A DNA stretch of 64,000 nt from Takakia lepidozioides (GCA_030704615.1 CM060731.1:32116001-32180000), one strand, 5' to 3'. Positions 9,846 through 21,689 are shown, counted from the first letter of the stretch. Notes: generated from the letters alone by a model not told the origin. Numbers and translations: made by a program.

Positions 9846-10310
9846 TCACTACGATGCCGGTGCTAGGGGCGCTTGGTATTTGGAGGAAGGTCACACAAGT
9901 GAATTTCACGGGGAGTTATTGGATTCCAACATCAACCATTTGTTGACGTCTTCAACACCGAGGGAGCTGCTTGCGTTGCAATCTTTTCTAGAAATGGCCG
10001 GTAAGAGTTTGGCTTATTCAAGGATGGTGGTTATAGGGGACTCGCAATGAGCTCACATAGTGTTGTCAAGAGGTGGATCTCGACATTATCACATCCAAGA
10101 ACTACATACTGCACGGATTCGACAGCTTTGTGAAGATTATTCTTTCATCCTAGATCATTCTCTGTGGGTGCCTAGAAACCAGAACAAACTTGCTGATAAC
10201 TTGTCTAAAGCATGGAAATCCAATTCCAAGATTCAGTGCAGAAGCTCCCCCTCTCATGTGGGTGTACATCTTTTGCCAACAAGCAAGATTTTGCCTGCTT
10301 GTTGAAAGTG
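9841..10310 (+). pseudogene. RNase H module, third copy, with nonsense codon
   Basis: This is homologous to the intact RNase H ORFs at 29746 and 34879: H-Y-D-A-G-A-R-G-A-W, P-R-E-L-L-A-L-Q, V-V-I-G-D-S-Q, then N-K-L-A-D-N-L-S-K. Compared with those copies it has lost the W-G of R-G-W-G-A and has a TGA at 10048-10050 where they have GGA, just after the third catalytic aspartate. Homology continues past the stop codon of the intact copies into aagctccccctct and the (aacaagcaag) sequence, ending near 10335. The flanking sequence is unlike the other two copies. It is a dead, diverged copy of the same module. Confidence 0.8.
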
Positions 10311-10343
10311 GTCAATATTATATTATAGGATGTTATATGCACG

Positions 10344-11307
10344 GTGTCTCCGAACATCGTTGAGATATTTGTTTGGTATATCAAACTGAGATTGAACCTC
10401 ACCCTGACAGCTGCTCAATCAGCTCGTCTCAATGACGTGTTGGTGGAAAGCCTTCGAAGAGTGGCAATCAAAGTTTCTCAATGGCAAGATCGAGAATTTC
10501 TCCATTTTAAGTCGCCCTCCCAAATTTGATGGGAGGACAATTGACCTCGATGAGGTCGTATTATTGGTCTACACTCGCGAAGGCCTGACTTTGCTAGATC
10601 GATTGGATACGAAATCTTGAAGCTTGTATAAAGCTATTGACGGAGGAGGAAAGAAAGGGGAAGGGAAGGGGATATTGGCTTCAAAATCAGGTGTCCATGC
10701 TGATGACAAGGTTGTAAGGCTGGAGGCGAGAATTGTGGAGCTCGAGGCAGAAGTTGTGTGCCTCAAGGCGGAGGTTGTGGGGCTCAAGGCACATATTATG
10801 CGGCTGGAAGCTAGCCATGAGGCTCAAGCTACGAGATTAGAGATTGGAAGTTGCCCTCAATATCCCATAAAGTCCATCCCAACCAACCAGAAATCGAATG
10901 AGGTTTCGTACATCCAGTACTTTGAGCGTCATTGCTTCACACACATCCTTGCGTGTATCCAAGCGGACAATGATGGGCTTTTGCCACCCCATCGGGCACT
11001 AAAGGAGCTCCATGTGTACCTTCGGCCACTAAGAGACTTTCACCGGCTTCCAATCAGAAATACCTTGGAGTATGAGGGGTGGCATGGTAATTGTGCTATC
11101 ATAACACACTTGCAAGACATGGCTAGGCAGTTGTCAAAACTTTTGTCTATTGTGGGTTCTTGTGAATGTCGTTTGCTCGCATGCAGGAGGTTAATTTCAA
11201 GAAGAATCAATGGATGGTATAAACTTAATGTCTTTCATCACCATTATTCTTTTCTCAATGGCAAGGTTCATGAAGCACCACCAAATTCCAATTACCTCTT
11301 CCAATGA
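10344..11307 (+). other. Unrecognised ORFs, one with coiled coil
   Basis: The frame 10432-10620 reads F-L-N-G-K-I-E-N-F-S-I-L-S-R-P-P-K-F-D-G-R-T, then I-D-L-D-E-V-V-L-L-V. After a stop a 227-residue frame follows (10624-11307). It begins with a basic glycine-rich patch, then has about six heptads of V-R-L-E-A-R-I-V-E-L-E-A-E-V-V type that predict a coiled coil (residues about 28-75). An unrecognised region with Y-F-E-R-H-C-F-T-H-I and P-P-H-R-A-L-K-E-L follows. I know no family with this order. It may be a decayed gene with a stop at 10618, or two exons. Confidence 0.35.
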
Positions 11308-11309
11308 AA

Positions 11310-13400
11310 CCATTCGACTGCAACCACAGTATTTCATTCAATTGTATATATGGGGGACAATACCTCATCTCTTCAAAATATTTTTCAGTCGTGCAAATAA
11401 GTCCAATCTGATATAGCATTAGTACATTTTGAACTTGTGAAGGTTCTCAATTGCTCACAAACCTCTTAAGCATGAAGTCATGACAACACATAGCTTTAAG
11501 TGAACCACTGTCTATTTCACTTATAACTATACATTTTCCTAATTGAGCCATCAATAGTAAGAAGCCACACAATTGTATCGAGTAGCATCATATGCAAACA
11601 AGGAGTTTCATTAGCCAGTCCTAAGTCAAAGAATAAAGCTCCAACCAATGATTATATATGCTGCTAAAAGATTTCAAAAGTGGTGACATGAAGATGGCGT
11701 TGCACAACAAAGCTCAAAACGTGAGTATGACAAGATTTTTGGAATCCATGTGTACAGTGGAATCTCATATTAGCTTGCCCAAATGACTCTATTTGTAGCA
11801 AATAATAATTTAGAGTTTTTATGTATTCTCTTTAATCAAGCATCATGGAGCTAAGATGTTGAATGTCTTAATTTGGATAAGCCTTCTTTTTTCTCTTTGT
11901 ATGTCCACCTAGCATTTTAGGGATTTGCTTGTTGTTAATACAATTGGTGTCATTTGCTCCATCCTCTCCTACTAGTTATTACTAGTTGGAGTTTCATATC
12001 ATCATTTATTTCACATTGTCAATTTTGTTGGACTTCGTTATTGGAAGTGGGTGATTATATTGCAGTAGCACAAGTGGATTTTTTCACTGTGAATTGGTAC
12101 TCTGTGACTAAATGTACAATTAAAGATGTTTCATGGGTATGGTCCTATTAGGAAGCCCTGATATTTCAACACTAGTGAAAAGGGTACAAATTTTTTGTAT
12201 ATGGTGATCCTGCAAGAAATTATATTGCATTGATGGCTCATTGCAGGGATGCGGTCAAAGCTGCAAAGACAACTATAATTAATGATAGTGGGACCATTGA
12301 AATTGTGGCTATGAATGTTAAGAAGTTTTCTTCTTTGGGACCTAGTCCCATTTTATTTATTCCTTGAAGTTGCAAGAATCTTGTCCAAAAAAAAATGGTT
12401 GAGTTTTTTTTTTTTTTTTTAATTTTTAGCCTTGTATCGGAGATTAACTCAAAGACACTTTCATAGATGGATTTACACTTGAGTATGGATATTCATCAAC
12501 TTTGCTTTCTCAACAACATTTCATAGTATATTTCAGGTGTTACAATCCGATATTACTCTTTCCCTAGTATTACGATATGTACTATGATATCATTCAATTC
12601 AATTCAATTCAATTTATGAAGTTTATTTATTTTTGCTTAATCTGTATTTATATTTACTTCAGCAATTGTTTTCATTGGAATAAGATATAAAGGACTCATC
12701 TTATGCTTTTCATTGTACATCACCCTACCCAATGTAAAGTTGGTGGATTGAAAGGTTAAAGGTTATTTGCTTGTAGAAGAGATCATATGGCTGATAAGGT
12801 GAACAATATCGCTACAAGGGATATTAAATACATACAAAATTGAAAACAAACAAGGTATCTCCGGCCACCTATATAGACTGCAATTGAGAATATACAACAT
12901 TCAACAAACATCCAATGCATCTGCAAGATAGATTGCATCCACGAAATGAGAATTCCCTAAACCTTCTATTTTATGGTGTCAGTATGATTTATATAGGTTT
13001 AATATTTCTACGGATTTGGTGTTTGATGCAATGCATACCTTAGCACTTTATGTACCTTTAAAACAACATTTGTTGGTACTATTGCACAATCTGAGAAGGC
13101 ATAACTAGAAAGTGCACCGGGGATAGGTATAGTAACTAGCCATTCAAATTTGTGCACCATGTAGCCTGAATCTCCAACAACATGTTTAGGATTTTGGAAG
13201 ACTGATGAGTATTAAAATTTTGTTATCTTTCATATAGGTATAATTACGAAATATTCATTGCTTAGTGATTTAGGATTGATCTTCATTAAAGTATATCGAC
13301 TCTTTTATACACTCATAAAGAAAGAAGGTTGGAATTACAAGAAAAGTTTGAAAATAGTAGTTTTGGCCTCATCTATATCCCACACCTTTTTGTCTTCTCT
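11310..13400. other. No recognisable gene
   Basis: About 2 kb of AT-rich sequence with only short random frames. A T-run lies at about 12404-12420 and a small aattc direct repeat at about 12594-12612. I see no transposon ends and no splice-linked coding pieces. Confidence 0.5.
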
Positions 13401-13860
13401 GTACTAATAATCCCCCATCTCAGGACACTTGGCCTCACCTCCTCAGTCACTAGTCACTAGTGCACACATCCCACGATACATGTAGGTCTTCGCATCACTC
13501 GCATAATCAAACAGTTTGTCAATTGCATAAACTACTCGTGACCTATTCCGAAACCCGCTGGTGAATCTCCCTTATAAACCCAAGAACATATCAAGGCCCC
13601 GCCGGACCCCCGGACCATACCACCCGGCCCCACTGGCTTCTTCACTGTAATTGTCAAATTTCACCATGCCATTGTCTATCATGTCTATGCCCAAAATTGT
13701 ACTTGTCACAGGAATATTCTCTCTCTCTTGGGTTTGCCCTCGCTACTCGCAGTGTGTATGCTTCATGGCCCTCTCCGGGTTTTATCTTTTCCCCTATTTA
13801 ATAAAATTTTGAGGGCCTCTGTCTCCTCTTAAGCCAAAAAAAGTAAAACTCCCCATGTTC
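13400..13860 (+). mobile_element. L1-like 3' end fragment
   Basis: The end of this stretch resembles the L1 3' UTR at 8.5-8.65 kb in style: tgtgtatgcttcatgg, then ccctctccgggttttatc, an AATAAAA signal at about 13800 and an A-rich end (aaaaaaagtaaaa) at about 13846. No coding region is attached, so it is read as a strongly 5'-truncated LINE copy. The assignment rests on layout and the polyadenylation signal only. Confidence 0.5.
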
Positions 13861-13871
13861 TTATATATATA

Positions 13872-14241
13872 CTAGGGCAGCCTGTGCCGTTGGCCCAAGT
13901 GTCCAGTGTTATCTAAGTCCAAGTGCAATCCCCTATGTATCCTAGTGCGTCTCCTATGTCGAGGCCCAAATGCGATCTCTAGGGTAGCCTATACCATTGG
14001 CCCAAGTGTTATCTAAGCCCAAGTGTAGGATCTCCTATGTATCCCAGCGTCAGCTCTTATGTAGAGGCCCAAGTGCGACCTCCAGTCCACACATTTCTTT
14101 GTAACAAAACAAACATCCAACTTCATTTTAGTATATCGATTTCAATTCTTCACACATGGGCATCGACATAGGGGATACACTTGGATACATAAGGCATTGG
14201 ATGACATTGTACACTTGGGCCAATGGCACAGGCTACCCTAG
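13872..14241. mobile_element. MITE-like inverted-repeat element
   Basis: The left end, from CTAGGGCAGCCTGTGCCG, and the right end, ending at ggcacaggctaccctag, are inverted copies over about 30 bases (two mismatches), with TA on both flanks (13870-13871 and 14242-14243). The interior holds two direct copies of a roughly 105-base block (gcccaagtg...ctatgta). The size of 370 bp, the absence of an ORF and the TA flanks suggest a Tc1/mariner-type MITE. The superfamily is not certain because TA next to a palindromic TAG is weak evidence. Confidence 0.55.
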
Positions 14242-14404
14242 TAGATGGATATTCTACCTCGTTTCATATATTGATGGGTTTCTGTCTTTGCTATTTTTCA
14301 CGAATTTCCAGCAACCAAAAGTACTTGAAATTCCATATCTCCTCATAGGGTAGCTTCAATTTATTGTTTTCCATGAATTTATTGAGTAATCCAATTTATA
14401 CCTT

Positions 14405-14480
14405 TGACACACCAGACCGTGGTTTGAACCCACAACCACATCCAACGTGGTATGTGCCCATTACCAAAACAAACAAAACA
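14405..14480 (-). mobile_element. SINE head fragment
   Basis: Read on the minus strand it gives TGGTAATGGGCACATACC and then GTGGGTTCAAACCACGG. It is the same tRNA-like head as the complete SINE at 54704-54880, with the pol III B-box GGTTCAAACC better preserved here. Both the A-box side and the tail are missing. Confidence 0.6.
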
Positions 14481-14599
14481 AACGTCTCGATTCATATATT
14501 GATATATATATAAACACAAACACAATCGTTGAAAATATACATGTAAATATACATGATGGTCACGATATTGTGTATGAAATACAGATGTCTGAAGTTAGA

Positions 14600-14730
14600 C
14601 AAAAAAAAATGATAATGAAACCGTGTAAGACTTTATTTACAACATGTACAACGGTGAACATACATAGGATGAGAAGTTCCCAAAAAGGGGGGGAGAAGAA
14701 CAAGAAACAAGAGAAGAAAACAAAAGCTAT
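14600..14730 (-). repeat. Interspersed repeat, shared with 61.9 kb
   Basis: This is about 85-90 percent similar by eye to 61925-62055: gtaagactttatttacaaca, then gatgagaagttcccaaaaag, a G-run, then acaagaaacaagagaagaaa. On the minus strand it carries AATAAAG downstream of a T/C-rich stretch, which looks like a retroelement 3' end. Confidence 0.55.
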
Positions 14731-14756
14731 AGTAAGCTACTCAACCAGAACGACCC

Positions 14757-14935
14757 TCCCCAGCCAACAGCCTCTGGTGCGGTGCTAAGCCACTCGTGTA
14801 TTGGCCTATGGTCTGGGGTTCAAACCCCGGAATCTGTCTCTCTGCCTTGGGGTTGGGCTCTGCCCCTGTAATGCCTCCATGGCTCAGAAAGGGGGTTCAT
14901 CTACCCCCTTTATTCTCATGGGGCTCTTGAAGGGA
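14757..14935 (+). mobile_element. Second tRNA-derived SINE-like sequence
   Basis: The plus strand shows a box-A-like TAAGCCACTCGTGTATTGG followed 25 bases later by a near-perfect box B, GGGTTCAAACCCC, and then a tRNA-unrelated body (ccttggggttgggctctgcc). It does not fold as a complete tRNA. The order box A, box B, unrelated body fits a SINE family different from the one at 54.7 kb. No target-site duplication was seen. Confidence 0.5.
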
Positions 14936-15945
14936 GTTGACCAATAGTCTGCGGGCATGTTTGGGAAGTACGTACTCGGAGCAAAATTTGTCACAGCATC
15001 AAAGCCGTCAGCCTCGCATGCTACTTTTACTTTGCTGCCTCTTCAGTATTATCTGCGAAGAAATTCCATAGATCAAAGAGTCAATGTTGGTACTACAAAT
15101 TGTCTGCAAATGCTCGCACGAATCATGCAAGGAAGTCGCATCAGTCTTTAACTGATCCTCACTACTTCTGGAGCTCATATCATGGCAGCATGAATATTTG
15201 ATGCGAAGAGGACTTGATATCATGACTTTGTTTTAAACCCATCATTACCCCATGTATGTATAATGCTTACCGAATGTTACACTTTTCCCAGTTCTGATTT
15301 TTTTTCCATCTTTGTCAATGGAAGTGACTTCGGTTCCCCATCTTGTCCCCATATGGCGGCACGCCTGCATTGTAATAGACTTCAAGATCAGCAGATCAGT
15401 AATAGTTTGTAATTTAACTAGAGACACTGTTTCGAATGGAACAGCCAACTCCACCTTGCAGCAGGAGGCAGGTACAGAGATTGAGAATAGCTCTGGCTGG
15501 TGTCCGCCTTCATCCAGGATAGTTGTGCAATGACCTTTAATTTCATAAACATATCATTGTGCATTCATTATTTCCTAGACATTAACAGCAGATCTGCAGC
15601 AATCATGTTTAAAGACATGCAAGTTTTGCTAACATGACAAGAAATCCCAATGTGGGATGTGTCACCAGATATTGACTTACGCTTGTACATGCGCATCTTC
15701 CCATCAGGCGAGCACCTGATCCTGTTAATTGTGCAAAAACAAACTCGACTAGTTCTTAAACGCATGTTTTGCATCATTTGAGTATCAGTTTATGAACTTG
15801 ACACTCAATTACTCATGCCTCACTCATGCAAGATTTGACATTTAACCCTCATCACCTTGCAGAAGAATAGTGAGTTTTTGTTCATTTGTATGTGTAATTC
15901 AGCAAGCCGCTACTTGGAAAGGAAGACTTCAAGAACATCTTTTCA
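14935..15945. other. No recognisable gene
   Basis: Only short overlapping frames on both strands. A minus-strand frame at 15245-15454 and a plus-strand one at 15312-15533 overlap and neither resembles a known family. Confidence 0.4.
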
Positions 15946-16012
15946 GCTGGAAGGCAGTAGCCCTTGTGGTGAAGAGACACCATAAGTTACACTCCCTTGG
16001 GGAGGCGTCGTA
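15945..16012 (+). mobile_element. SINE tail fragment
   Basis: The bases from ggaaggcagtagcccttgtg to ctcccttggggaggcgtcgt match the 3' half of the complete SINE at 54704-54880, in the opposite orientation. A T-rich run follows at 16013-16050. The head is missing. Confidence 0.65.
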
Positions 16013-16019
16013 CCTTTTT

Positions 16020-18720
16020 TTTCTCTTTTTTGTTTTGTTTTGTTTGTTTTGTAGAGTTGAGATGTCCCAAACTGCGGGGCCCCACCCTGAGTGCCTAGTA
16101 CCGTTGGAAAGCCCTCGATGTGGAGGGGTGCACGGACTTGGTCTCATGATTTTTGGACTTGTGGTGTGGGAGATGTGGAATTTCAAGTACTTTGGCTCGT
16201 GGAAATTCGGGAAAAATAGCAAAGTGGGCTCTCCTGGGACAATGGTTGGAGCCTCGACGGGAGATATCATTAATGATTTGATGTATTACTACTAAAAAAA
16301 AATAGCAAATTGGGCTTTCATAATAACTAATTTGTACCTATTCCTCAAATGACAGATGAGGTCCATGATGTGTCGCCCACTCCATTTTTCCACATCCTGT
16401 TCATACTTTGTGACCTACGAAAGTTAGAAACCAAGAAGTTACCATTAGCAAGAAACAGTACCAAGACTTAAATTCAGTATACAATTCGTTGATTAACTTC
16501 AATGCAACCATTGGTTCCATACATTAACTTATGTTAGCACTGAAGTTCCTTGTTGATAATTTCACAATTATTACATATGAATTCATGGACAAAGAGCCCC
16601 ACTCTTTTTTTCCTACGCTTTGCAGAGTGTTGAATGATCATGCTAGCTTTAAAGACATTTCACATAGATCACCGATTGCATGGGTGTAGCTGTAGGCCGT
16701 AGTAATTACTTAGGGGTAGTTGGCAGTTATTCATTCCGATTAGTATGGCTCTTCTAGCTAATGAGCCATGTTACATTTATTAGACTCGGCGGTGCTCGAG
16801 GCGGTGCCACCACTGTATATGGCTTGCTCTCCAGAGGCCTTGTATTCCAGTCTCATTGATCCTCAATACCGTAGTACCTTGGCAAGTTCAACACCAATTA
16901 AATTATTTTTATAATTATCGAAATTTTCATTAAATCGTTGGAAGCAACGTCGAAATTTGTGAAAACCCTAGCTGCCAACTGTCAAAATTTCTGGAAACCC
17001 TAAGATTGCCGTCGAAACTTCTGGAAGGCCAAGTGTCGAAGTCTCTAGAACTAAGGGTCATCTAAAAGCCATCGACGCTTCATCATGTCACTAGGTAGTT
17101 ATATGGCTTTCCTTTCTGGTCTCGCAGTTCTAAGACTCGGCCTTATCAGCGGTGAATCACAACAGGGTAGATATGTATGGTAGCCTACAGGTTGAATCAC
17201 AAGTTGACAGATCCACGTTGAGTGGCTATAATGGCACAACAGCATGCATGGTTTAGATATCAACGCTTTGGAGCAACAGATATCACAAACTTGAATTGAT
17301 AAGTGACTGTCTAGGAACTGAAAGTAAAGTGTTTTATGATATCATGCTTCTGAATTTCTTACATGCTTAGTTACATATGAAGCAGAAGGGCTGCCTGGAA
17401 TCATTATGAAGGGTTGCAAGGTCGGTTGTATCCCGTGGCAACTTCTTCGACATTCTTTCAACCAATCCTAGCCTTATCAGCGGTGAGTCACAACAGAGTA
17501 GGTACATATGCAGAGTGTGTTCCAGTATATGTATGGCAGCCTGCAGCAGGTGTTCTCAATTGTAATAAATTACAGTCACAGTTCCACCTTATGCTCATAG
17601 GAAAAGAATGCAAGCACAAGAGCTTACATAGCACCTGGATACCAGAGCACTCTCAGGCTCACCATAAAATCGCTTGAGCTTTTGACTGGAAATGACCCTT
17701 CTTGTGGTAGATGTGACTTGGTAACTTGGGTTAAAGGTCGGATGAAGGAGCAGGCTTTTGAACTGAACATTTGACTTGCAGTTAAGAGAATCGACAGATA
17801 GAGACTCGATGATGATGAAAGTGCTCACTCTGGCATTGTAATGCACTAAGACTGCCCTTGAACTTTGGCATTTTATGAATGAAGTTGTTGACCAGCCTAT
17901 ACAAACATGCTTGGGCAGAGAGCATCAGTTATGATATCCAATCAGCTTCGAGTAATCATCAGGCCACTAGAAGCATTCGTGTCATTTACCACTGGGATAA
18001 CGACTCATTTTGAGTCATAAAAGTCAAAAAACCGGGATCGACTGGAAGTTACAAACGACTAGTTACAATAGACGTGGAAGTTGGGTCGGACATCCAATGA
18101 TTGGAGTGGTAAAGGACGCAGACGCATGAATAACTGCTCAGCGATTATTGCGATTAATGCTGAAGAACCACGTGGCGTAACCAGGCGGGCTGCCCGTGTG
18201 TCTGACCTTTTGGGTTGACTTTGACTTTTCCCTCCGGATGAGTGGACTGACTCACCGGAGCACGGTGACACATGGACGCGGATGTAGACGTCGACGTGGC
18301 GGCGCCGCGACAACCACCACTGCTGCCACATGGCCACGGGCCTGGCGTCATGTGGTAGTCGACCACATAACTTGTAGTGCTACATGCCCAGTGGCAACTG
18401 CGACTACGGAAGTCGGCGCAACCACTGTTTTACTACTTTAAATGAAGTGCTCGAAATTACTTGAACAATCACTTATAGTGGTTCATGCTTTGAAAGTTTG
18501 GTGTTTGTAGTGAGCACGCATGTAATGCCATACAAGAGAACTAATCATGTCATTAGAAACGCGAAAACAATGAAAGACATGTCATGAAACAAAACGAAAT
18601 GAAAATGAAATGAAATAAAACAAAATGGTACTTTATTACATCTGCAGAAAGCTCAAAGAGCTTATGGTACAAAATGAAAAACCAAAGTCAAAAAACAGCC
18701 CAAAGCTACTACTGCTCTGG
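16020..18720. other. No recognisable gene; short direct repeat
   Basis: No gene could be supported. A block around cttatcagcggtgaatcaca at about 17141-17160 recurs at about 17471-17490 with the following aacag.gtaggta and tatgtatgg.agcctacag parts, about 330 bases apart. A GC-rich patch with cacgtggc-type words lies at about 18160-18440. A-rich and aataaa-like sequence at about 18585-18640, read on the minus strand, may be a further retroelement end. Confidence 0.4.
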
Positions 18721-18824
18721 GGATTGCCTAAGGGTCAAGGCCTCGTGCAGGTAAGCTGCCAAGCAATTGTGATCCTCATAATGCAAGACTCAGTAGATTG
18801 AGTCCCACGGAATAGACCTACCCA

Positions 18825-20350
18825 TGCAGGTTTCTTGTAGCTATTGATCCACAGGGAATCATAGGTAATCTTGTGCTTGAGATCTGGTCCTCTTGGATGA
18901 ATCTGGACCCACACTCTCTTTGCTCCTTCAGCTACCCATGCCTCTGCACAAATTATGCATTCATCCTTGCCTTGCTGCTAGTAGCTGACAATTCTAGGAA
19001 ACACCCAACTGAGCTTCTCACACTAGTTCATATGCTGAATGCGTCTGCTACTCTATGGAATGTAACATACATTCACCTTTTTGCCTCGGTTGTCCCATCA
19101 TTGACTGGGGCAGAAAAGTATTCATTCCACAGCTTCTCCTCATCTCTGTTACTTGGTTTTTGATACTTTCCTGTTGTCACATTGGCAGTATCATGTCAAA
19201 GTCACTCCAAACTAGATTCACTCAACCAGCTAACTTGCAGAATTCAACATGGAAATTGAGGGCCAATTCTGATAAGAGGGAAATACAAGGTGAAATGTGT
19301 TGAAGAAGATGCCTTCATTAGCAATGTCTGATTTTATAAATTGTACCGCTGCTGCCAGTTGACCATCTACCCATGTAGGTTTCTTGTAGCTACAGAGTCA
19401 ATCTGGAGCTTGAAGCCCGACCCTCTTGGGTGAATCTGCACCCACACTCTATCCCTGCTCCTTCAACTATCCATGCCTCTGCACAAATCATGCATATATC
19501 ATTGCCTTGCTGCTAGCAGCTGACGGACAGCCTAGATTTGTTCTAGCAAACACTCCAACCCTACTTGGAAAAACAGGCTGAAATGTGTTGAGGAAGGTGC
19601 CTTCATCAGCAGCACCTCATTCTATCAGCAGTTGCCCTGCCGCTACTGTTTCCACTTGCAACAATTGACCATCTACTCAAGCTGATTTCTTGTAACTATT
19701 GATCCCTCAGCCTGAACCTGAACATGAATCTGGACCTCTTTCCCTGGTCCCTCAGCTATCCCTGCCCGTGCACGGATCATGAATACATCCCTCAGCCTTG
19801 CTGCTAGCAGCTGACACTGACGGCGTGAAGTTCTTCCAAAAAACACCCCAACCCTGTACTTAACAGTAGTTCCAACTCTGAATTGCAATTGCTTCTCTCT
19901 GTAGTCCAACAAGCACTCACCTTTTTGTCTCCATTGTCCCCCCACTGACTGGGGTCGGAAAAGTGTTCATTCCAAAGCTTCTCTTCATCTTGTTATCTGT
20001 TTTTGGGTACTTTCCTGCTGCCACATCAGCAATAACTTGTCAAAGTCACTCCAAACCACCCCACATCCACCCAACAAGCTAACTTGCAACATTCAATATG
20101 TAGATTCAGGGTTGAGTCTGATGAGAAGGCAAAATAGGCTAGGTCAAAGAAGAAGGTGCCCTCACCACATTGTCATCGACCTTGTGTCATGATCCATGGA
20201 GGATTTGACTGACCATGCACCCAAGATGACCTCTTGTGTGTGTGAGGTGTGTGCTGCTTCCACAGGGAATTGTAGGCGATCTGTAGCTTGAAATCCGGCC
20301 CTCTTGGATGAATATGGACCCACACTGCTCCCTGCTCCTTCAGCTATACA
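18825..20350 (-). pseudogene. Tandem OSB-type PDF-motif segments
   Basis: Read on the minus strand, at least four related segments follow one another (about 20.35-20.2, 19.99-19.67, 19.48-19.36 and 19.14-18.83 kb). The best one gives E-K-L-W-N-E-Y-F, D-G-T-T-E-A-K and finally P-D-L-K-H-K-I-T-Y-D-S-L-W-I-N-S-Y-K-K-P. This is the PDF motif of plant organellar single-stranded-DNA-binding (OSB) proteins, in which PDFKHK and LW are diagnostic. OSB proteins carry one to a few PDF motifs after an OB-fold. The OB-fold is not recognisable here and stops interrupt every segment, so this is a dead array of the module also seen near PPR repeats at 0.6-5.7 kb. Confidence 0.65.
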
Positions 20351-20633
20351 TACATCCTTGCCTTGATGCTAGCAGTTGACAATAACACCCTAGAATTGTT
20401 CCAGCAAACACCCCAACCCTACTTATCGCACTAGTTCCTATGCTGACTTTGCTTCCAACATGCATTGATCATTGTACACTGATATTGACCCCTTGTATGT
20501 ACTTTAATTGCCAATTTACCCATCCCTTGTGTATAAAAACTTGTACAAATTTTTATTTTTTAAAAAGCCCCTCCCCGTACAAAAAAAAGACAAAAATTTA
20601 GGTCTTAGGATCATTCCCATCAACAAATGCAGG

Positions 20634-20670
<37 letters not shown>
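20634..20670. repeat. Poly-A tract
   Basis: An almost pure A run of about 36 bases after the sequence atgcagg. It may be the tail of an unidentified plus-strand retrocopy or simple sequence. The upstream 60 bases have no coding signature. Confidence 0.8.
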
Positions 20671-20671
<1 letters not shown>

Positions 20672-20821
20672 CTTGTACTCTTATATGTATTTATAGATCT
20701 TTGTAAAGTTTATGTAGATGCATTATCCCCTACGTATACTTCAATATTTTAACCAATCATACCCTTTCCCATACATATATTTCGTACAATTGTTTTTCTT
20801 CAAAACCCCCTCTCCGGTAAA

Positions 20822-21540
20822 GTATTGATCGCAGATGGTGTTCTGGCCTAATGAAGAGTGATCCCCCCCAGGGCGAAGTCAGGTATTTCTTGGGCAAGAA
20901 GGAGGTTGTCCATGATGTATCTGCCTTTAATGAAGCCGGTTTGGTTAGGTCTGATGAGAGCTGGAAGGTGTGGTTGTAGTCTGAGACCTAGGGCTTTGGC
21001 TATAATTTTATAGGCTACATTTAAGAGGGTGATGGGGCGGTAGTTGGAGATATTAGTGCGGTCTCCTTTTTTGAAGAGAAGAGTAATGACTCATTGGGAC
21101 AAATTTTCTGGCATGTTGCCACAGCGGAAGATCTGGTTGGCCATGGAGAGAAAGTCGCTAGAGATTTCAGGCCAGAGGCATTTGTAGAACTCCATTGGGA
21201 TTCCATCGATGCCCGGGGATTTCCCATTGTGCATCGTGCGCAACGTTGTTTCAAGTTCTATCGGAGTGAACTCCCCTTCGAGGGAACCAAATAGGTTTGG
21301 TTGTAACATGGATGGGGTGGATTGCAAGCATGTTTGTTGGTGAGGAGAGAGGGTTAGATCTCCTTTAGAGTCACTTTGGAAGAGATTTGTAAAGTGGATC
21401 TTTGCTAGGGTGGATAGCTGTTTTGGGGATGAGGCAGAAAGACCAGTGGATTGGTCAGTTAGTTCCGTAATGTTTTGAGAGGCTCTGCGTAGCCTAGTCT
21501 TGTCAAAGAAGTATTTTGACATTTTTTCCCCCTTGGTTGA
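20822..21540 (-). pseudogene. L1 reverse transcriptase, N-terminal part
   Basis: The frame 21522-21091 gives F-F-D-K-T-R-L-R-R-A-S-Q-N-I, then L-R-T-M-H-N-G-K-S-P-G-I-D-G-I-P-M-E-F-Y. That second piece is the classic LINE reverse-transcriptase N-terminal motif. A neighbouring frame continues L-L-F-K-K-G-D-R-T-N-I-S-N-Y-R-P-I-T-L-L-N and Q-T-G-F-I-K-G-R-Y-I. Sequence homology ends at E-I-P-D-F-A-L, close to where the plus-strand L1 at 5765 begins. The polymerase active site (motifs A-C) is absent. Confidence 0.85.
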
Positions 21541-21689
21541 CCAATTGACTCCGGCTTGGAGCTTGAGTTTCTGTTCTTGGAGGGATTGGAGGGATTCTAA
21601 ATTCTGCTTGGCTTCAAGGTATGTGAGGTAAGTGTGATTATCACATCGAGGGGATTCGATTCGAGTCTGACACGCAACAAGACATTTGG

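Noticed and set aside
10432-10620. ARID-like DNA-binding domain
   Set aside because: R-P-P-K-F-D-G-R-T-I-D-L looks a little like the start of an ARID domain, but the rest of the fold and the key aromatic residues are missing.
14757-14935. A functional tRNA gene
   Set aside because: Box A and box B are present but the acceptor stem and anticodon arm do not pair properly, and box spacing and the following body fit a SINE. The same holds for 54704-54880.
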